From assembly GCF_003182255.1 (NCBI RefSeq), contig NZ_QGTQ01000001.1:455634-519633 (forward strand): a stretch of 64,000 nucleotides of DNA, written 5' to 3'. Under the pieces are notes generated by a model, which was given only the letters and a program-made list of their open reading frames with translations, was not told the origin of the DNA and made no database searches. The stretch is from Paenibacillus cellulosilyticus (lineage in GTDB: Bacteria > Bacillota > Bacilli > Paenibacillales > Paenibacillaceae). Made by a program: the position numbers and the translations under genes. Below are positions 56,722-64,000 of the stretch, piece after piece. Position 1 is the stretch's first letter. Each line of letters begins with the position of its first letter.

Positions 56722-59060
56722 TGAACAAGCTGTGGCGCAAATCATTAAGGGATCTGAAGCAGGCGAAGGGGCAGTTCATCGCCTTCGTTCTCGTCATTGC
56801 AGTCGGTGCCTTCTTTTATGCGGGTCTCGTCACTTACAGCAGCAGCCTTGACGCTTATACCGAGGATTACTTCCAGCAGCATCATCTTAGCGATTTATAT
56901 GTTTCCTATGACCAAATATCGAACAATGAAGTGACCGAGCTAAGCAAAGTGGATGGCGTTAGCCGAATAGAAGGCCGTTATACGCTGGACGCCACGCAAC
57001 TCTGGGACGATTATAAATCGTCGCTCACTCTTCACTCGATCCCTGCTAACAATGCCATCAATACGCCAACGCTGATCGAGGGCCGCATTCCATCAAGAAG
57101 CAACGAGATCCTCTTGGATTCTCATTATGCAGTAGAGCATCAATACCAGGTGGGCGACAAGATGACCATTAACGCGGGTGAAACAAGCATCACGTTTACG
57201 ATCAGCGGCTTGGGCGAGAACGTCGAGCATGCCAAGCTGAATGACACGCAGGACCATGCCCTATATGGAATAGCCTATATCGCTGAAGCGGCCATTCCTG
57301 AGATTACAGGAGACTCGTCCTCTCCCTACAACGAAGTCATGATTACAACTGCGGATGGGTATGACATCGATGCGCTCGGGCAATCGATTGCGGCTCAATC
57401 GGAGCGAATGAAGCTGCCGTATCTCGATCAGGTCAACAAGGAACGAACGTTCAACTACTCGCAAATTACGCAGACGATCTACAATAACAACCTGATGAGC
57501 AAAGTCATACCGCTCGTTCTGTTCATCATCGAGGCCATTATCCTCTTCTTGGCGATGTCGCGCATCATCGATTCCGAGCGGAAGCAGGTCGGTATTATGA
57601 AAGCGCTTGGCGTTCGGGACCGCAGCATATTGCTGCACTACATGGGTTATCCGGTGCTCGTAAGTATCGTTGGGTCGATTGCCGGCTGTGTCCTAGCCGC
57701 AGTTGTATTCATCCCGTTAATAACGGAGTCCAATGCAAGAGCCTATTCACTGCCTGGCATCGCGTTCTCCTTATCGCTGTACGCAGTCATCCCCCCGATG
57801 CTGTTCTCCGCTGCTTTCGGCATGCTGGCTTGCTACTTCAGCGGCAGATCGATCTTACGCGAGCATGCGGCGCAAGCGATGCGGCCAAAGCCTCCCAAGC
57901 AGATGAAGAAGCTCGTCATCGAACGCATTCCAGGTCTGTGGAGACGAATCTCGTACAGCTACAAGCTGATATTACGAAACATTTTTCTCAATAAACAGAA
58001 GGCTTTGGCAAGCTCCATCGGTATCGTTGTGAGCACGGTGCTGCTGATTACGGCATTCGGCACGCAGATGGCGCTGCTTAAGGTCGCGAATCAAGCAGAA
58101 GAGGTGTACACGTACGATCTACGGGTCGATTATAAGACGGGGTCTTCACCTGATCCATCGAGTCTGCCGTCCGGTATTACGACTAGTTATGGCCTATCCT
58201 CGTATCCCGTCGCGCTGCTCGAAGACGATGTACGGGAAAATGCCACGTTAGTCGTGACGGAGCAGGACAACCGCTTGATTCATTTCGTTGACGCCAATGA
58301 TACCGAGGTATCGCTCGCAGAGGACGGGGTGCTGGTGCCTCAATCTTACGCAGATCACTATCACATAGCGGTAGGCGACACGATCAGGCTCAAGTTCACA
58401 GCGCCAGCGATGAACAATAAGACGGTCGAGATGAAGGTTGCGCAACTATCCGCTCAATATTCGAATCCGTCCTTCTACTGCACGCCAGCGTATCTAGCCA
58501 GCTTTGGTATCGCGTATCGCCCGACATCGCTTGTCGTTCAAGCGGATGCTGCTGCTGACCTTGAACCGATTCGCAGCTTCTTCGAGCAGGACTCGCACGT
58601 CGAAACGATCGCAGACCGACAGGATCTGCAGAAGTCCGCACAATATATCCTGAAGCAGAACAGCTTCGTCTTCATCATGTTCATTATTTCGGCGGTCATT
58701 CTGTCATTCGGCGCGATCTACACGATCTCGTCCATCAACATCTTTGAGCGCAATCGCGAGCTCGCCACACTGAAGGTGCTTGGCTATTACAAGAACAAGA
58801 TCTACAAGCTCATTTTCTTAGAAAATATCGTGCTTACCGTGTTCGCAGCCATCGTCGCTCTGCCGATCAGCGGTTACGTATATGGCATTATTATCAACGC
58901 ACTGTCCAGCACCCATCAGCAAATCCCGAATCAACTGAGCGCTCTAGTCATCTTGGCGGCTGTCGCTGTCGCATTCCTGCTCACGACACTCTCCAACCTG
59001 CTGCTCAGAAGCAAGGTGTCGAACATCGATATGATCGAATCGCTCAAAAGCGTAGAGTAA
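56721..59060 (+). CDS. FtsX-like ABC transporter permease
   Basis: Permease of about 779 aa. It has one N-terminal helix, a large extracellular domain (about 45-250), three helices, a second helix with an extracellular loop (about 450-635), and three more helices. This duplicated MacB-type/FtsX-type layout (about 8 helices) is used in lipid, lipoprotein or peptide extrusion. Start: ATG at 56721, sharing one base with the ATPase stop, or the ATG at 56715. The long extracellular loops may bind substrate. The role is not known. Confidence 0.88.
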   Translation: MNKLWRKSLRDLKQAKGQFIAFVLVIAVGAFFYAGLVTYSSSLDAYTEDYFQQHHLSDLYVSYDQISNNEVTELSKVDGVSRIEGRYTLDATQLWDDYKSSLTLHSIPANNAINTPTLIEGRIPSRSNEILLDSHYAVEHQYQVGDKMTINAGETSITFTISGLGENVEHAKLNDTQDHALYGIAYIAEAAIPEITGDSSSPYNEVMITTADGYDIDALGQSIAAQSERMKLPYLDQVNKERTFNYSQITQTIYNNNLMSKVIPLVLFIIEAIILFLAMSRIIDSERKQVGIMKALGVRDRSILLHYMGYPVLVSIVGSIAGCVLAAVVFIPLITESNARAYSLPGIAFSLSLYAVIPPMLFSAAFGMLACYFSGRSILREHAAQAMRPKPPKQMKKLVIERIPGLWRRISYSYKLILRNIFLNKQKALASSIGIVVSTVLLITAFGTQMALLKVANQAEEVYTYDLRVDYKTGSSPDPSSLPSGITTSYGLSSYPVALLEDDVRENATLVVTEQDNRLIHFVDANDTEVSLAEDGVLVPQSYADHYHIAVGDTIRLKFTAPAMNNKTVEMKVAQLSAQYSNPSFYCTPAYLASFGIAYRPTSLVVQADAAADLEPIRSFFEQDSHVETIADRQDLQKSAQYILKQNSFVFIMFIISAVILSFGAIYTISSINIFERNRELATLKVLGYYKNKIYKLIFLENIVLTVFAAIVALPISGYVYGIIINALSSTHQQIPNQLSALVILAAVAVAFLLTTLSNLLLRSKVSNIDMIESLKSVE

Positions 59061-59062
59061 CG

Positions 59063-59100
59063 AAGGAAGGGCCATCCGCCATGGATGGCCCTTCCCTTCT
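59063..59100. terminator. bidirectional terminator
   Basis: GGAAGGGCCATCC-GCCAT-GGATGGCCCTTCC, 13-bp perfect arms, lies between the convergent permease and SDR genes. Confidence 0.88.
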
Positions 59101-59152
59101 GCCTACTGAACACGCATGCGTTCAAATGTGATGGGTATATGAAGAGAATCGA

Positions 59153-59911
59153 TTACTTCGCGCTCCAGCCGCCGTCTATAATGAGTTCTTCGCCCGTTAC
59201 GAACTTTGATTCGTCCGATGCGAGATAAAGGTAGCCGTTGGCAATGTCGATCGCTTCGCCAGCGAATGGCGGCAGCGGAATGACACCCTCGAATGCTTTG
59301 CCGAGCACCTCGCGGGAGGTTACGCCATAACGCTGCGCCGCGCCTGTCAGAATGGCGCCTGGATAGATCGAGTTAACGCGAATGTTATCCTGCGCGAAGT
59401 TCACCGCTGCATGCTTCGACAATGCGCGAACGCCGCCCTTAGCTGCAGCATAAGCAGCAGCGCCATTATCCGCGCTGCCGATAATGGCCGCTAGAGATAC
59501 GCAGTTTACGATTGAGCCGCCACCGTTCTGCTGCATCGTTGGAATAACCGACTGCATGCCCAAGAACACCGACGTCAGGTTCAGGCTGAGGGAGCGGTTC
59601 CATCCCTCTAATGTTTCGTCCAGCAGCTTCTTATGGAATGAGACGCCTGCATTATTGACGAGAATATCGACCTTGCCAAATGCAGTGACCGCCTCGGAAA
59701 CGACCTGCTTCCACTGCTCCTCGGACGCAACATCGAGCGCTGCACATAAGATCTCGCCACCGATTGCAGCGGTTGCCTCCTTCAATTGTTCAAATGCAAT
59801 GTCAGTCGCGACAACGCGTGCTCCTTCTCTCGTAAACAATTCAACCGCGGCTAATCCCATACCCGACGCGGCACCTGTAATGATTGCTACTTTGTTGGCT
59901 AAGCGGCCCAT
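59153..59911 (-). CDS. short-chain dehydrogenase/reductase
   Basis: NAD(P)-dependent classical SDR of 252 aa. Cofactor motif TGAASGMGLA, NNAGVS, catalytic Ser in NCVSLAAI, and YxxxK in YAAAKGG. C-terminal segment EGVIPLPPFAGEA and the closing TGEELIIDGGW. Resembles the cyclohexanol/3-oxoacyl reductase group; substrate unknown. AGGAG lies nine bases upstream of the ATG. It is divergent from an Rrf2 regulator with a strong dyad between them. Confidence 0.9.
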   Translation of the reverse strand: MGRLANKVAIITGAASGMGLAAVELFTREGARVVATDIAFEQLKEATAAIGGEILCAALDVASEEQWKQVVSEAVTAFGKVDILVNNAGVSFHKKLLDETLEGWNRSLSLNLTSVFLGMQSVIPTMQQNGGGSIVNCVSLAAIIGSADNGAAAYAAAKGGVRALSKHAAVNFAQDNIRVNSIYPGAILTGAAQRYGVTSREVLGKAFEGVIPLPPFAGEAIDIANGYLYLASDESKFVTGEELIIDGGWSAK

Positions 59912-59924
59912 TCGTCATCACTCC

Positions 59925-59950
59925 TAATTGTGATTATTAATTCACAATTA
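59925..59950. promoter_or_regulatory. inverted-repeat operator of the SDR/Rrf2 pair
   Basis: TAATTGTGA-8 bp-TCACAATTA, perfect 9-bp arms, lies immediately upstream of the SDR start. Rrf2 proteins bind dyads of this size, so the divergent regulator at 60022 is the likely owner. Confidence 0.8.
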
Positions 59951-60021
59951 AATTTAATGGAGATCTCTTTTAAAGTCAAATGGATAATAATAAAATGAGG
60001 GGAAGCTTGGAGGAGATCGCA

Positions 60022-60429
60022 ATGATTGAATTAACGGTGTACGGCAATTTAAGTACAACCTGGTTTCATACTTCGATTCGAATATTAGTCCGTTTAGCGC
60101 AGCAGGATGGCTATATTTCAAGCAATGCCATGAGCGAGGAGCTGGGCATTGACGCAAGCTTCATTCGCAAAGTATTGAATCCCTTGATGAAGGAAAACTT
60201 AGTCACACGCGCGAGCGGCCGATACGGGGGATATCAATTGGCGAAGCCGCCCAATACGATCAGCCTGTTCGAGGTTTATCAGGCGCTTGTGAACAATGCG
60301 CTCGATACCAAGCGCGCAGAGCAGGACTATACATCGGTAGCATTGTCTCGGATCCTATCGGAGACAGAGCAGGAATTCACGAAGGTGCTGCGCAGACATA
60401 TGCTGGACGAGCTGTATGAGCTTAAATAG
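60022..60429 (+). CDS. Rrf2-family transcriptional regulator
   Basis: Regulator of 135 aa. The N-terminal winged helix reads TSIRILVRLAQQDGYISSNA with ELGIDASFIRKVLNPLMKENLV. Wing: RASGRYGGYQLA. It has no cysteines in the loop used by iron-sulfur Rrf2 proteins, so it is of the YwnA/CymR-like thiol-independent or ligand-binding type. Start: ATG at 60022 with GGAGGAG upstream. Divergent to the SDR gene, which it probably represses. Confidence 0.88.
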   Translation: MIELTVYGNLSTTWFHTSIRILVRLAQQDGYISSNAMSEELGIDASFIRKVLNPLMKENLVTRASGRYGGYQLAKPPNTISLFEVYQALVNNALDTKRAEQDYTSVALSRILSETEQEFTKVLRRHMLDELYELK

Positions 60430-60433
60430 TTGA

Positions 60434-60476
60434 CGAATAGGCCGCCGAGTAAATCTCGACGGCCTATTCGTTTTCA
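60434..60476 (+). terminator. terminator of the Rrf2 gene
   Basis: CGAATAGGCCG / CGGCCTATTCG arms with an inner CGAG/CTCG pair, followed by TTTTC. Confidence 0.88.
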
Positions 60477-60617
60477 TTTGAACCCGGGAACCTCTTCTGC
60501 GTACAACGCTCCAGCTCGTCCACTATCGACCTCGAAATATTGAACGCCGGCCGCAGTCCTTTCTTTCAGGAAATCCCAAACGGGGCCGGTTCTTCCGATG
60601 ATGCTCCAATCGTCGCT
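60474..60617 (-). pseudogene. possible remnant of a decayed gene
   Basis: A 47-codon minus-strand frame ends PGFK before a TGA. It has a protein-like core (SIIGRTGPVWDF; VQYFEVDSGRAGALYAEE). It has no start codon, and the coding-like signal jumps to another frame upstream around 60618-60720. It could be the degraded C-terminus of a lost gene. I cannot name the family. The surrounding gap 60430-60825 otherwise holds only regulatory DNA. Confidence 0.3.
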
Positions 60618-60747
60618 TCACCGCCTCCCCTTGACCTCTTCCGTTCACCATTCCGTTGTTAGGAGTCAAATCTTTGCGGACCTGTCCGCACGAATCCGGC
60701 CGATCTTCATTGTGGACAGGACACAAAAAAATTTTCTTGTTTTTGTG

Positions 60748-60780
60748 TTGACCATATACTGTTTACTTAATATACTGTAT
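60748..60780 (+). promoter_or_regulatory. promoter and operator of the MFS exporter gene
   Basis: TTGACC (60748-60753), 17-bp spacer, TATACT (60771-60776). The spacer begins with ATATACTGTTTA and the -10 region repeats ATATACTGT 16 bp further on. The complement, TAAACAGTATAT, lies at 63285-63296 in front of the TetR gene. Probable shared operator. Confidence 0.75.
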
Positions 60781-60825
60781 TCATAGATAACTGTTTAAGT
60801 AATTAACAATAAGGAGTGGATTGTA

Positions 60826-62373
60826 ATGTTCAACGCTGCCCCTTCCGCTGGCAAACTAGCTGGCCGCAAAGAGTGGATTGCCTTGTGCATCCTATGTCTT
60901 CCGCTGATGGTCGTATCGATGGACGTCTCTGTGTTGTTCTTCGCCGCACCTGCCATCGCTGCCGATCTGCAGCCAACGGCAACCGAGCAATTGTGGATTT
61001 TCGACGTATACGGATTTATTCTCGCTGGCCTGCTGCTGACGATGGGCGCCATCGGCGATCGAATCGGACGCCGGCGACTGCTCATGATAGGCTCGATTGG
61101 CTTCGCGTTATGCTCGTTGTTCGCCGCGTATGCTCACACCCCCGAAACGCTTATTCTCGCCCGCGGTATTCTAGGAATTGCAGGCTCGACGCTCATGCCG
61201 TCGACGTTGGCGCTCGTTCGAACGATGTTCCAGGATCAAACGCAGCGAACGAAGGCGATGTCGATATGGAGCGCCGTTATGGCCAGCGGCGTAACCGTTG
61301 GACCGATTATCGGCGGCCTGCTCATTGACTCCTTCTCCTGGGGCGCCGTGTTCCTCATTAATATCCCAGCCATGGCACTGCTGCTGCTCATTGCACCATT
61401 CCTCCTGCCTGAATCGCGCAGCACCGTGCGCAATCGAATCGATATGGTCAGCTCGATTCTCGCACTCGCAGCCATACTCCCTGTCACTTACGGCGTGAAG
61501 ACGATCGCAGAGAACGGATGGACGGTCATTCCCGCCATACTGCTTGCAGCCGGCTTGCTCGTCGGAGTATTATTCGTACGCCGTCAGCTCGCGATCTCCA
61601 ATCCGTTAATCGATATTCGTGCATTGAAGGACCGTCGGACCGGCGGTTCGATCCTCGTGAACCTTATCGCGATGTTCACGCTAATGGCTAGTGCGTTGAT
61701 CAATACGCAGTTTCTTCAATCCGTTCTCGGCTACTCCCCATTCGTCGCATCCCTATGGAGCGTACTGCCTTCCATTGCCGTTGGTGCAGCAGCGCCACTA
61801 GCCGCTAAGCTGTCGTTGACACTCGGAAGGCCGCGTGTCATGGCTGGAGGCTTCGCACTGTCGGCAATCGGATTTGGTATTTTGACCCAGGTTCGTGTGG
61901 ATGGCTTCTCGCCGCTGCTCATCATGCTTGTTGGGGCTGGATTGGTCGCGGCGGGAATCGTCTCCGTCGTGACGCTCGTCACCGATTATGTCCTTGGCGT
62001 AACGCCGGCCGATCGCGCGGGAGCAGTCGGCGGACTGCTCGAAACGTCCAGTGAATTGGGCGGTGCATTCGGGATCGCACTTCTCGGCTGTGTACTTGCA
62101 GCCATCTATCGTCACACGGTCACCCCTCACCTGCCATCGGGGCTATCGACAGATGCCGCACAGGCTGCCGAGCAGACCATTGCCGGGGCAGCAGCCGCTG
62201 CTCAACATTTGCCTGCGGATACCGCCTTACAGGTCATCGATGCATCCCGCGACGCTTTCATGACCGCTATGCACGTCACCTGCCTCGTCTCGGGTATCAT
62301 CCTGCTGCTGACGACTGCAGCTACGGTCGTATTGCTCCGCGACAAGAGGCCAGCTGTCAACGCCGCCTCATAA
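60826..62373 (+). CDS. DHA2-family MFS multidrug exporter
   Basis: Membrane protein of 515 aa with about 14 helices, the DHA2/QacA-EmrB type. Motif A-like GAIGDRIGRRRLLMIG follows helix 2. The motif C-like SAVMASGVTVGPIIGGLLID lies in helix 5. MDVSVLFFAAPAIAADL in helix 1 is characteristic of the SmvA/QacA group, whose substrates are usually cationic antiseptics and dyes. Specificity is not shown. The TetR gene at 62441 is convergent and shares an operator motif. Confidence 0.92.
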   Translation: MFNAAPSAGKLAGRKEWIALCILCLPLMVVSMDVSVLFFAAPAIAADLQPTATEQLWIFDVYGFILAGLLLTMGAIGDRIGRRRLLMIGSIGFALCSLFAAYAHTPETLILARGILGIAGSTLMPSTLALVRTMFQDQTQRTKAMSIWSAVMASGVTVGPIIGGLLIDSFSWGAVFLINIPAMALLLLIAPFLLPESRSTVRNRIDMVSSILALAAILPVTYGVKTIAENGWTVIPAILLAAGLLVGVLFVRRQLAISNPLIDIRALKDRRTGGSILVNLIAMFTLMASALINTQFLQSVLGYSPFVASLWSVLPSIAVGAAAPLAAKLSLTLGRPRVMAGGFALSAIGFGILTQVRVDGFSPLLIMLVGAGLVAAGIVSVVTLVTDYVLGVTPADRAGAVGGLLETSSELGGAFGIALLGCVLAAIYRHTVTPHLPSGLSTDAAQAAEQTIAGAAAAAQHLPADTALQVIDASRDAFMTAMHVTCLVSGIILLLTTAATVVLLRDKRPAVNAAS

Positions 62374-62380
62374 AACATGA

Positions 62381-62423
62381 AAAAGGCTTCTCCAAGGCTG
62401 ATGTCCTTGGAGAAGCCTTCTTG
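62381..62423. terminator. bidirectional terminator
   Basis: AAGGCTTCTCCAAGG / CCTTGGAGAAGCCTT, 15-bp perfect arms, 7-nt loop, between the convergent exporter and TetR genes. Confidence 0.9.
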
Positions 62424-62440
62424 CTATCGGCGAAGCAACC

Positions 62441-63238
62441 TTATTGGCCTGCTCCAGCATGCTGCTTCTGATTCAAATATTGTTCAATCCCGTCCAGAAT
62501 CCGATCGAGACCAAAGTCCAAATCACTGCCAACCGGGTTCTCGCCGTTGTTCTCTTCCGTATAAGCGCCGGACATGATCACAGGCTGCAGGTCCGGATAC
62601 TGCTCCTGCTTGACCAGCAGTCGAAGCGCTGCCGTGTAATTAAGTCCTCCGAACTCCCGCTCGCTGGAACCCGCTTGTACAGCACGATCGATATCCCTCT
62701 GAATCATTCCGCAGGAACGGGCATATCCGCTCAACAGCAGCACAAAGGACATTTTCTCATAGTCGTTCAATGGCATGTCCCGCATCGGCCGAAGCGCCCA
62801 GTCGACGATACGAAGATTATTAGGTGTAATCGGAATGCCGAGAATCGGAATATCGCCGTACCACGGATGTTCCCGGAATACGTTAATCGTTCCCAGCACG
62901 TATTCACGCAAGCCCTCCCGCCACTCGGAAGCAGGCCGCTCTGGAGGCAGTGGAAAATTGCATGCTGCATCCTGCATGAGAATCAATAGATCGTCTTTGC
63001 TTGGAATATAGCGGTAGAGAGACATCGCTGTGAAGCCCAACGCCGATGCAATTCGGCCCATCGAGACAGCAGCCAGACCATCCTTATCCGCAATATCGAT
63101 GGCCGTCTGTACGATCTGCTCGATGCTCATCTCCCGCTTGGGGCCGCGCTGCGCGGGCTTCACTAGCCCCCAGCTGAGTGCTGCACCAGCAGGAAGTGCC
63201 TTCGCCGCCTCATCCAGCGTTATATCTTGATCGCTCAT
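62441..63238 (-). CDS. TetR-family repressor, tetracycline-repressor-like C-terminus
   Basis: Regulator of 265 aa. Compared with the usual 200 aa it has about 35 extra N-terminal residues before the helix-turn-helix (IVQTAIDIADKDGLAAVSMG, then SALGFTAMSLYRYIPSKDDLL). The C-terminal domain (TetR_C_1-like) contains YGDIPILGIPITPNN. Start: ATG at 63238 with AGGAGGG. Its promoter region carries TAAACAGTATAT, which is shared with the exporter promoter. It probably represses the exporter and itself. Confidence 0.88.
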   Translation of the reverse strand: MSDQDITLDEAAKALPAGAALSWGLVKPAQRGPKREMSIEQIVQTAIDIADKDGLAAVSMGRIASALGFTAMSLYRYIPSKDDLLILMQDAACNFPLPPERPASEWREGLREYVLGTINVFREHPWYGDIPILGIPITPNNLRIVDWALRPMRDMPLNDYEKMSFVLLLSGYARSCGMIQRDIDRAVQAGSSEREFGGLNYTAALRLLVKQEQYPDLQPVIMSGAYTEENNGENPVGSDLDFGLDRILDGIEQYLNQKQHAGAGQ

Positions 63239-63284
63239 TGTATCCCTCCTGGTGACCAAAGCCGCTAATAAAGTGTATATATTA

Positions 63285-63296
63285 TAAACAGTATAT
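63285..63296. promoter_or_regulatory. operator half-site in front of the TetR gene
   Basis: TAAACAGTATAT, the reverse complement of the element in the exporter promoter at 60754-60765. Position is 47 bp before the TetR start. Confidence 0.6.
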
Positions 63297-63380
63297 CACG
63301 TTTACATTAAAATCGTGAGGGGGAGTGTTATAGGGCGGTTCTATGCTGGCGGCCGATTTTGAAAATGAACGAATGGAACG

Positions 63381-63412
63381 TGAAAAAGGACGGCGAAATG
63401 CCGTCCTTTTCG
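63381..63412 (-). terminator. terminator of the chitin-binding protein gene
   Basis: AAAAGGACGG-CATTTCG-CCGTCCTTTT, perfect stem with minus-strand T run. Confidence 0.88.
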
Positions 63413-63451
63413 TATTTTCGTCATCGAATGATATGGACTCGGATAACTGGA

Positions 63452-64000
63452 TTAGCTGATCAGCTTCCATACGTCTGCTTTGCCAGGGGTCTCGCCTTTG
63501 GTCCACCATTTGGCCTGATACGTATGCCCTGCATAGACGACTTTGTCGCCAGCGTTGTACGCCTTGGATGTATTCCAATCTGGAACAACGCTTGAGGAGG
63601 CAGCCCTCCACACTTCGGATACATCCGGCTGTTCGCCCTGCGTCCACCAGCCAGCCGTATATTCAACGCCGTTGTACGTCACTTTGTCACCGACCAAATA
63701 AATCTTGGAGCCGTCCCAAGCTGCAGCCGTTCCAGCCGGAGGCGTAACCGTCGCTGTCGTCGTCGTTACTGACAGTGCAGCACTCGCTGTGGAGCGGTTG
63801 CCCGCCGCATCCAGTGCGATGACCGTATACGAGTAAGCCGTCGACGCCTGAAGCCCGCTGTCCGTGTAGCTGCGTGATGTTGTTGTAACGAGCAGCTTAC
63901 CGTCGCGGTACACTTCGTACTTAGCCACACCGACGTTATCAGTGGAAGCTGTCCAACTCAGCGTAACTACTGACTCCGTTACACTGCTAGCCGCTAATCC
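63452..64000 (-). CDS. secreted carbohydrate-active protein, C-terminal part (FnIII and two chitin-binding modules)
   Basis: The frame is open to the right edge, so only the last 182 codons are visible. They contain most of a fibronectin type III module (VTLSWTASTDNVGVAKYEVY ... YTVIALDAAGNRS), a Thr-rich linker, and two CBM5/12-type chitin-binding modules. Each module has the AW/WN....Y..GD.V.Y.G..Y.A.WWT.GE.P pattern. These are the usual tails of Paenibacillus/Bacillus chitinases and lytic polysaccharide monooxygenases. The catalytic domain lies outside the window. Confidence 0.9.
   Translation of the reverse strand, partial: GLAASSVTESVVTLSWTASTDNVGVAKYEVYRDGKLLVTTTSRSYTDSGLQASTAYSYTVIALDAAGNRSTASAALSVTTTTATVTPPAGTAAAWDGSKIYLVGDKVTYNGVEYTAGWWTQGEQPDVSEVWRAASSSVVPDWNTSKAYNAGDKVVYAGHTYQAKWWTKGETPGKADVWKLIS

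Overview
The window looks like chromosomal DNA of a Paenibacillus-type low-GC Gram-positive. The evidence is strong GGAGG-type ribosome binding sites, many intergenic rho-independent terminators, and families typical of Bacillales: HelD, a FusB-type EF-G-binding protein, a BlaI/M56 pair, a YdfHI-YdfJ-like two-component/MMPL module, and a C-terminal chitin-binding module at the right edge. I see no tRNA, rRNA, CRISPR array, insertion sequence or phage genes. It is an ordinary-looking but regulator-rich accessory chromosomal region, made of many short regulator-plus-target units.

Layout. 0.26-9.2 kb: a chemotaxis receptor, an ECF sigma factor, three GyrI-like effector-domain proteins, an aminoglycoside-phosphotransferase-like kinase, an Rrf2 regulator with a thioredoxin-reductase-like flavoprotein, a glycosyltransferase and a TetR repressor. 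9.4-14.2 kb: a membrane protein, a NarL-type sensor kinase and response regulator, and an MMPL/RND exporter. 14.3-17.1 kb: lgt, an M56 peptidase and a BlaI repressor with two near-identical operators, then a TetR gene. 17.2-20.1 kb: two oxidoreductases divergent from an AraC regulator. 20.2-24.3 kb: DUF2306 protein, VOC proteins, an ECF sigma factor, and a MerR regulator with a 19-bp-spacer target promoter. 24.5-35 kb: adenine deaminase, a DUF2920 hydrolase, an ADP-ribosylglycohydrolase, a FusB-like protein behind an elaborate leader, a nitroreductase, and an MFS/MarR pair.

35-44.7 kb is a probable organosulfur-scavenging region. It holds an SfnG-like dimethylsulfone monooxygenase with an AmiS/UreI channel on the plus strand. 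On the minus strand is a five-gene operon: ABC ATPase, lipoprotein binding protein, two permeases and an NtaA/SnaA-type monooxygenase. 44.8-64 kb holds HelD, an MDR oxidoreductase with an ArsR-type regulator, a DUF4097 protein, DinB, two methyltransferases, a three-gene cluster of unknown function with a DUF4357-like protein, a CDF metal transporter, a LolD/FtsX-type ABC pair, an SDR/Rrf2 divergent pair, a 14-TM-type drug exporter with a TetR repressor, and the 3' end of a secreted FnIII plus chitin-binding protein.

The most interesting signal is the 5' leader of the FusB-like gene (about 30131-30345, minus strand). A long hairpin buries the gene's ribosome binding site. Two tiny tandem reading frames precede it, and the first carries an Arg-Leu-Arg motif and a strong ribosome binding site inside its own hairpin. 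That is the architecture of ribosome-stalling attenuation of antibiotic resistance genes. Second is the placement of a BlaI-type operator in front of lgt, which would put lipoprotein biogenesis under a BlaI/M56-type control circuit.
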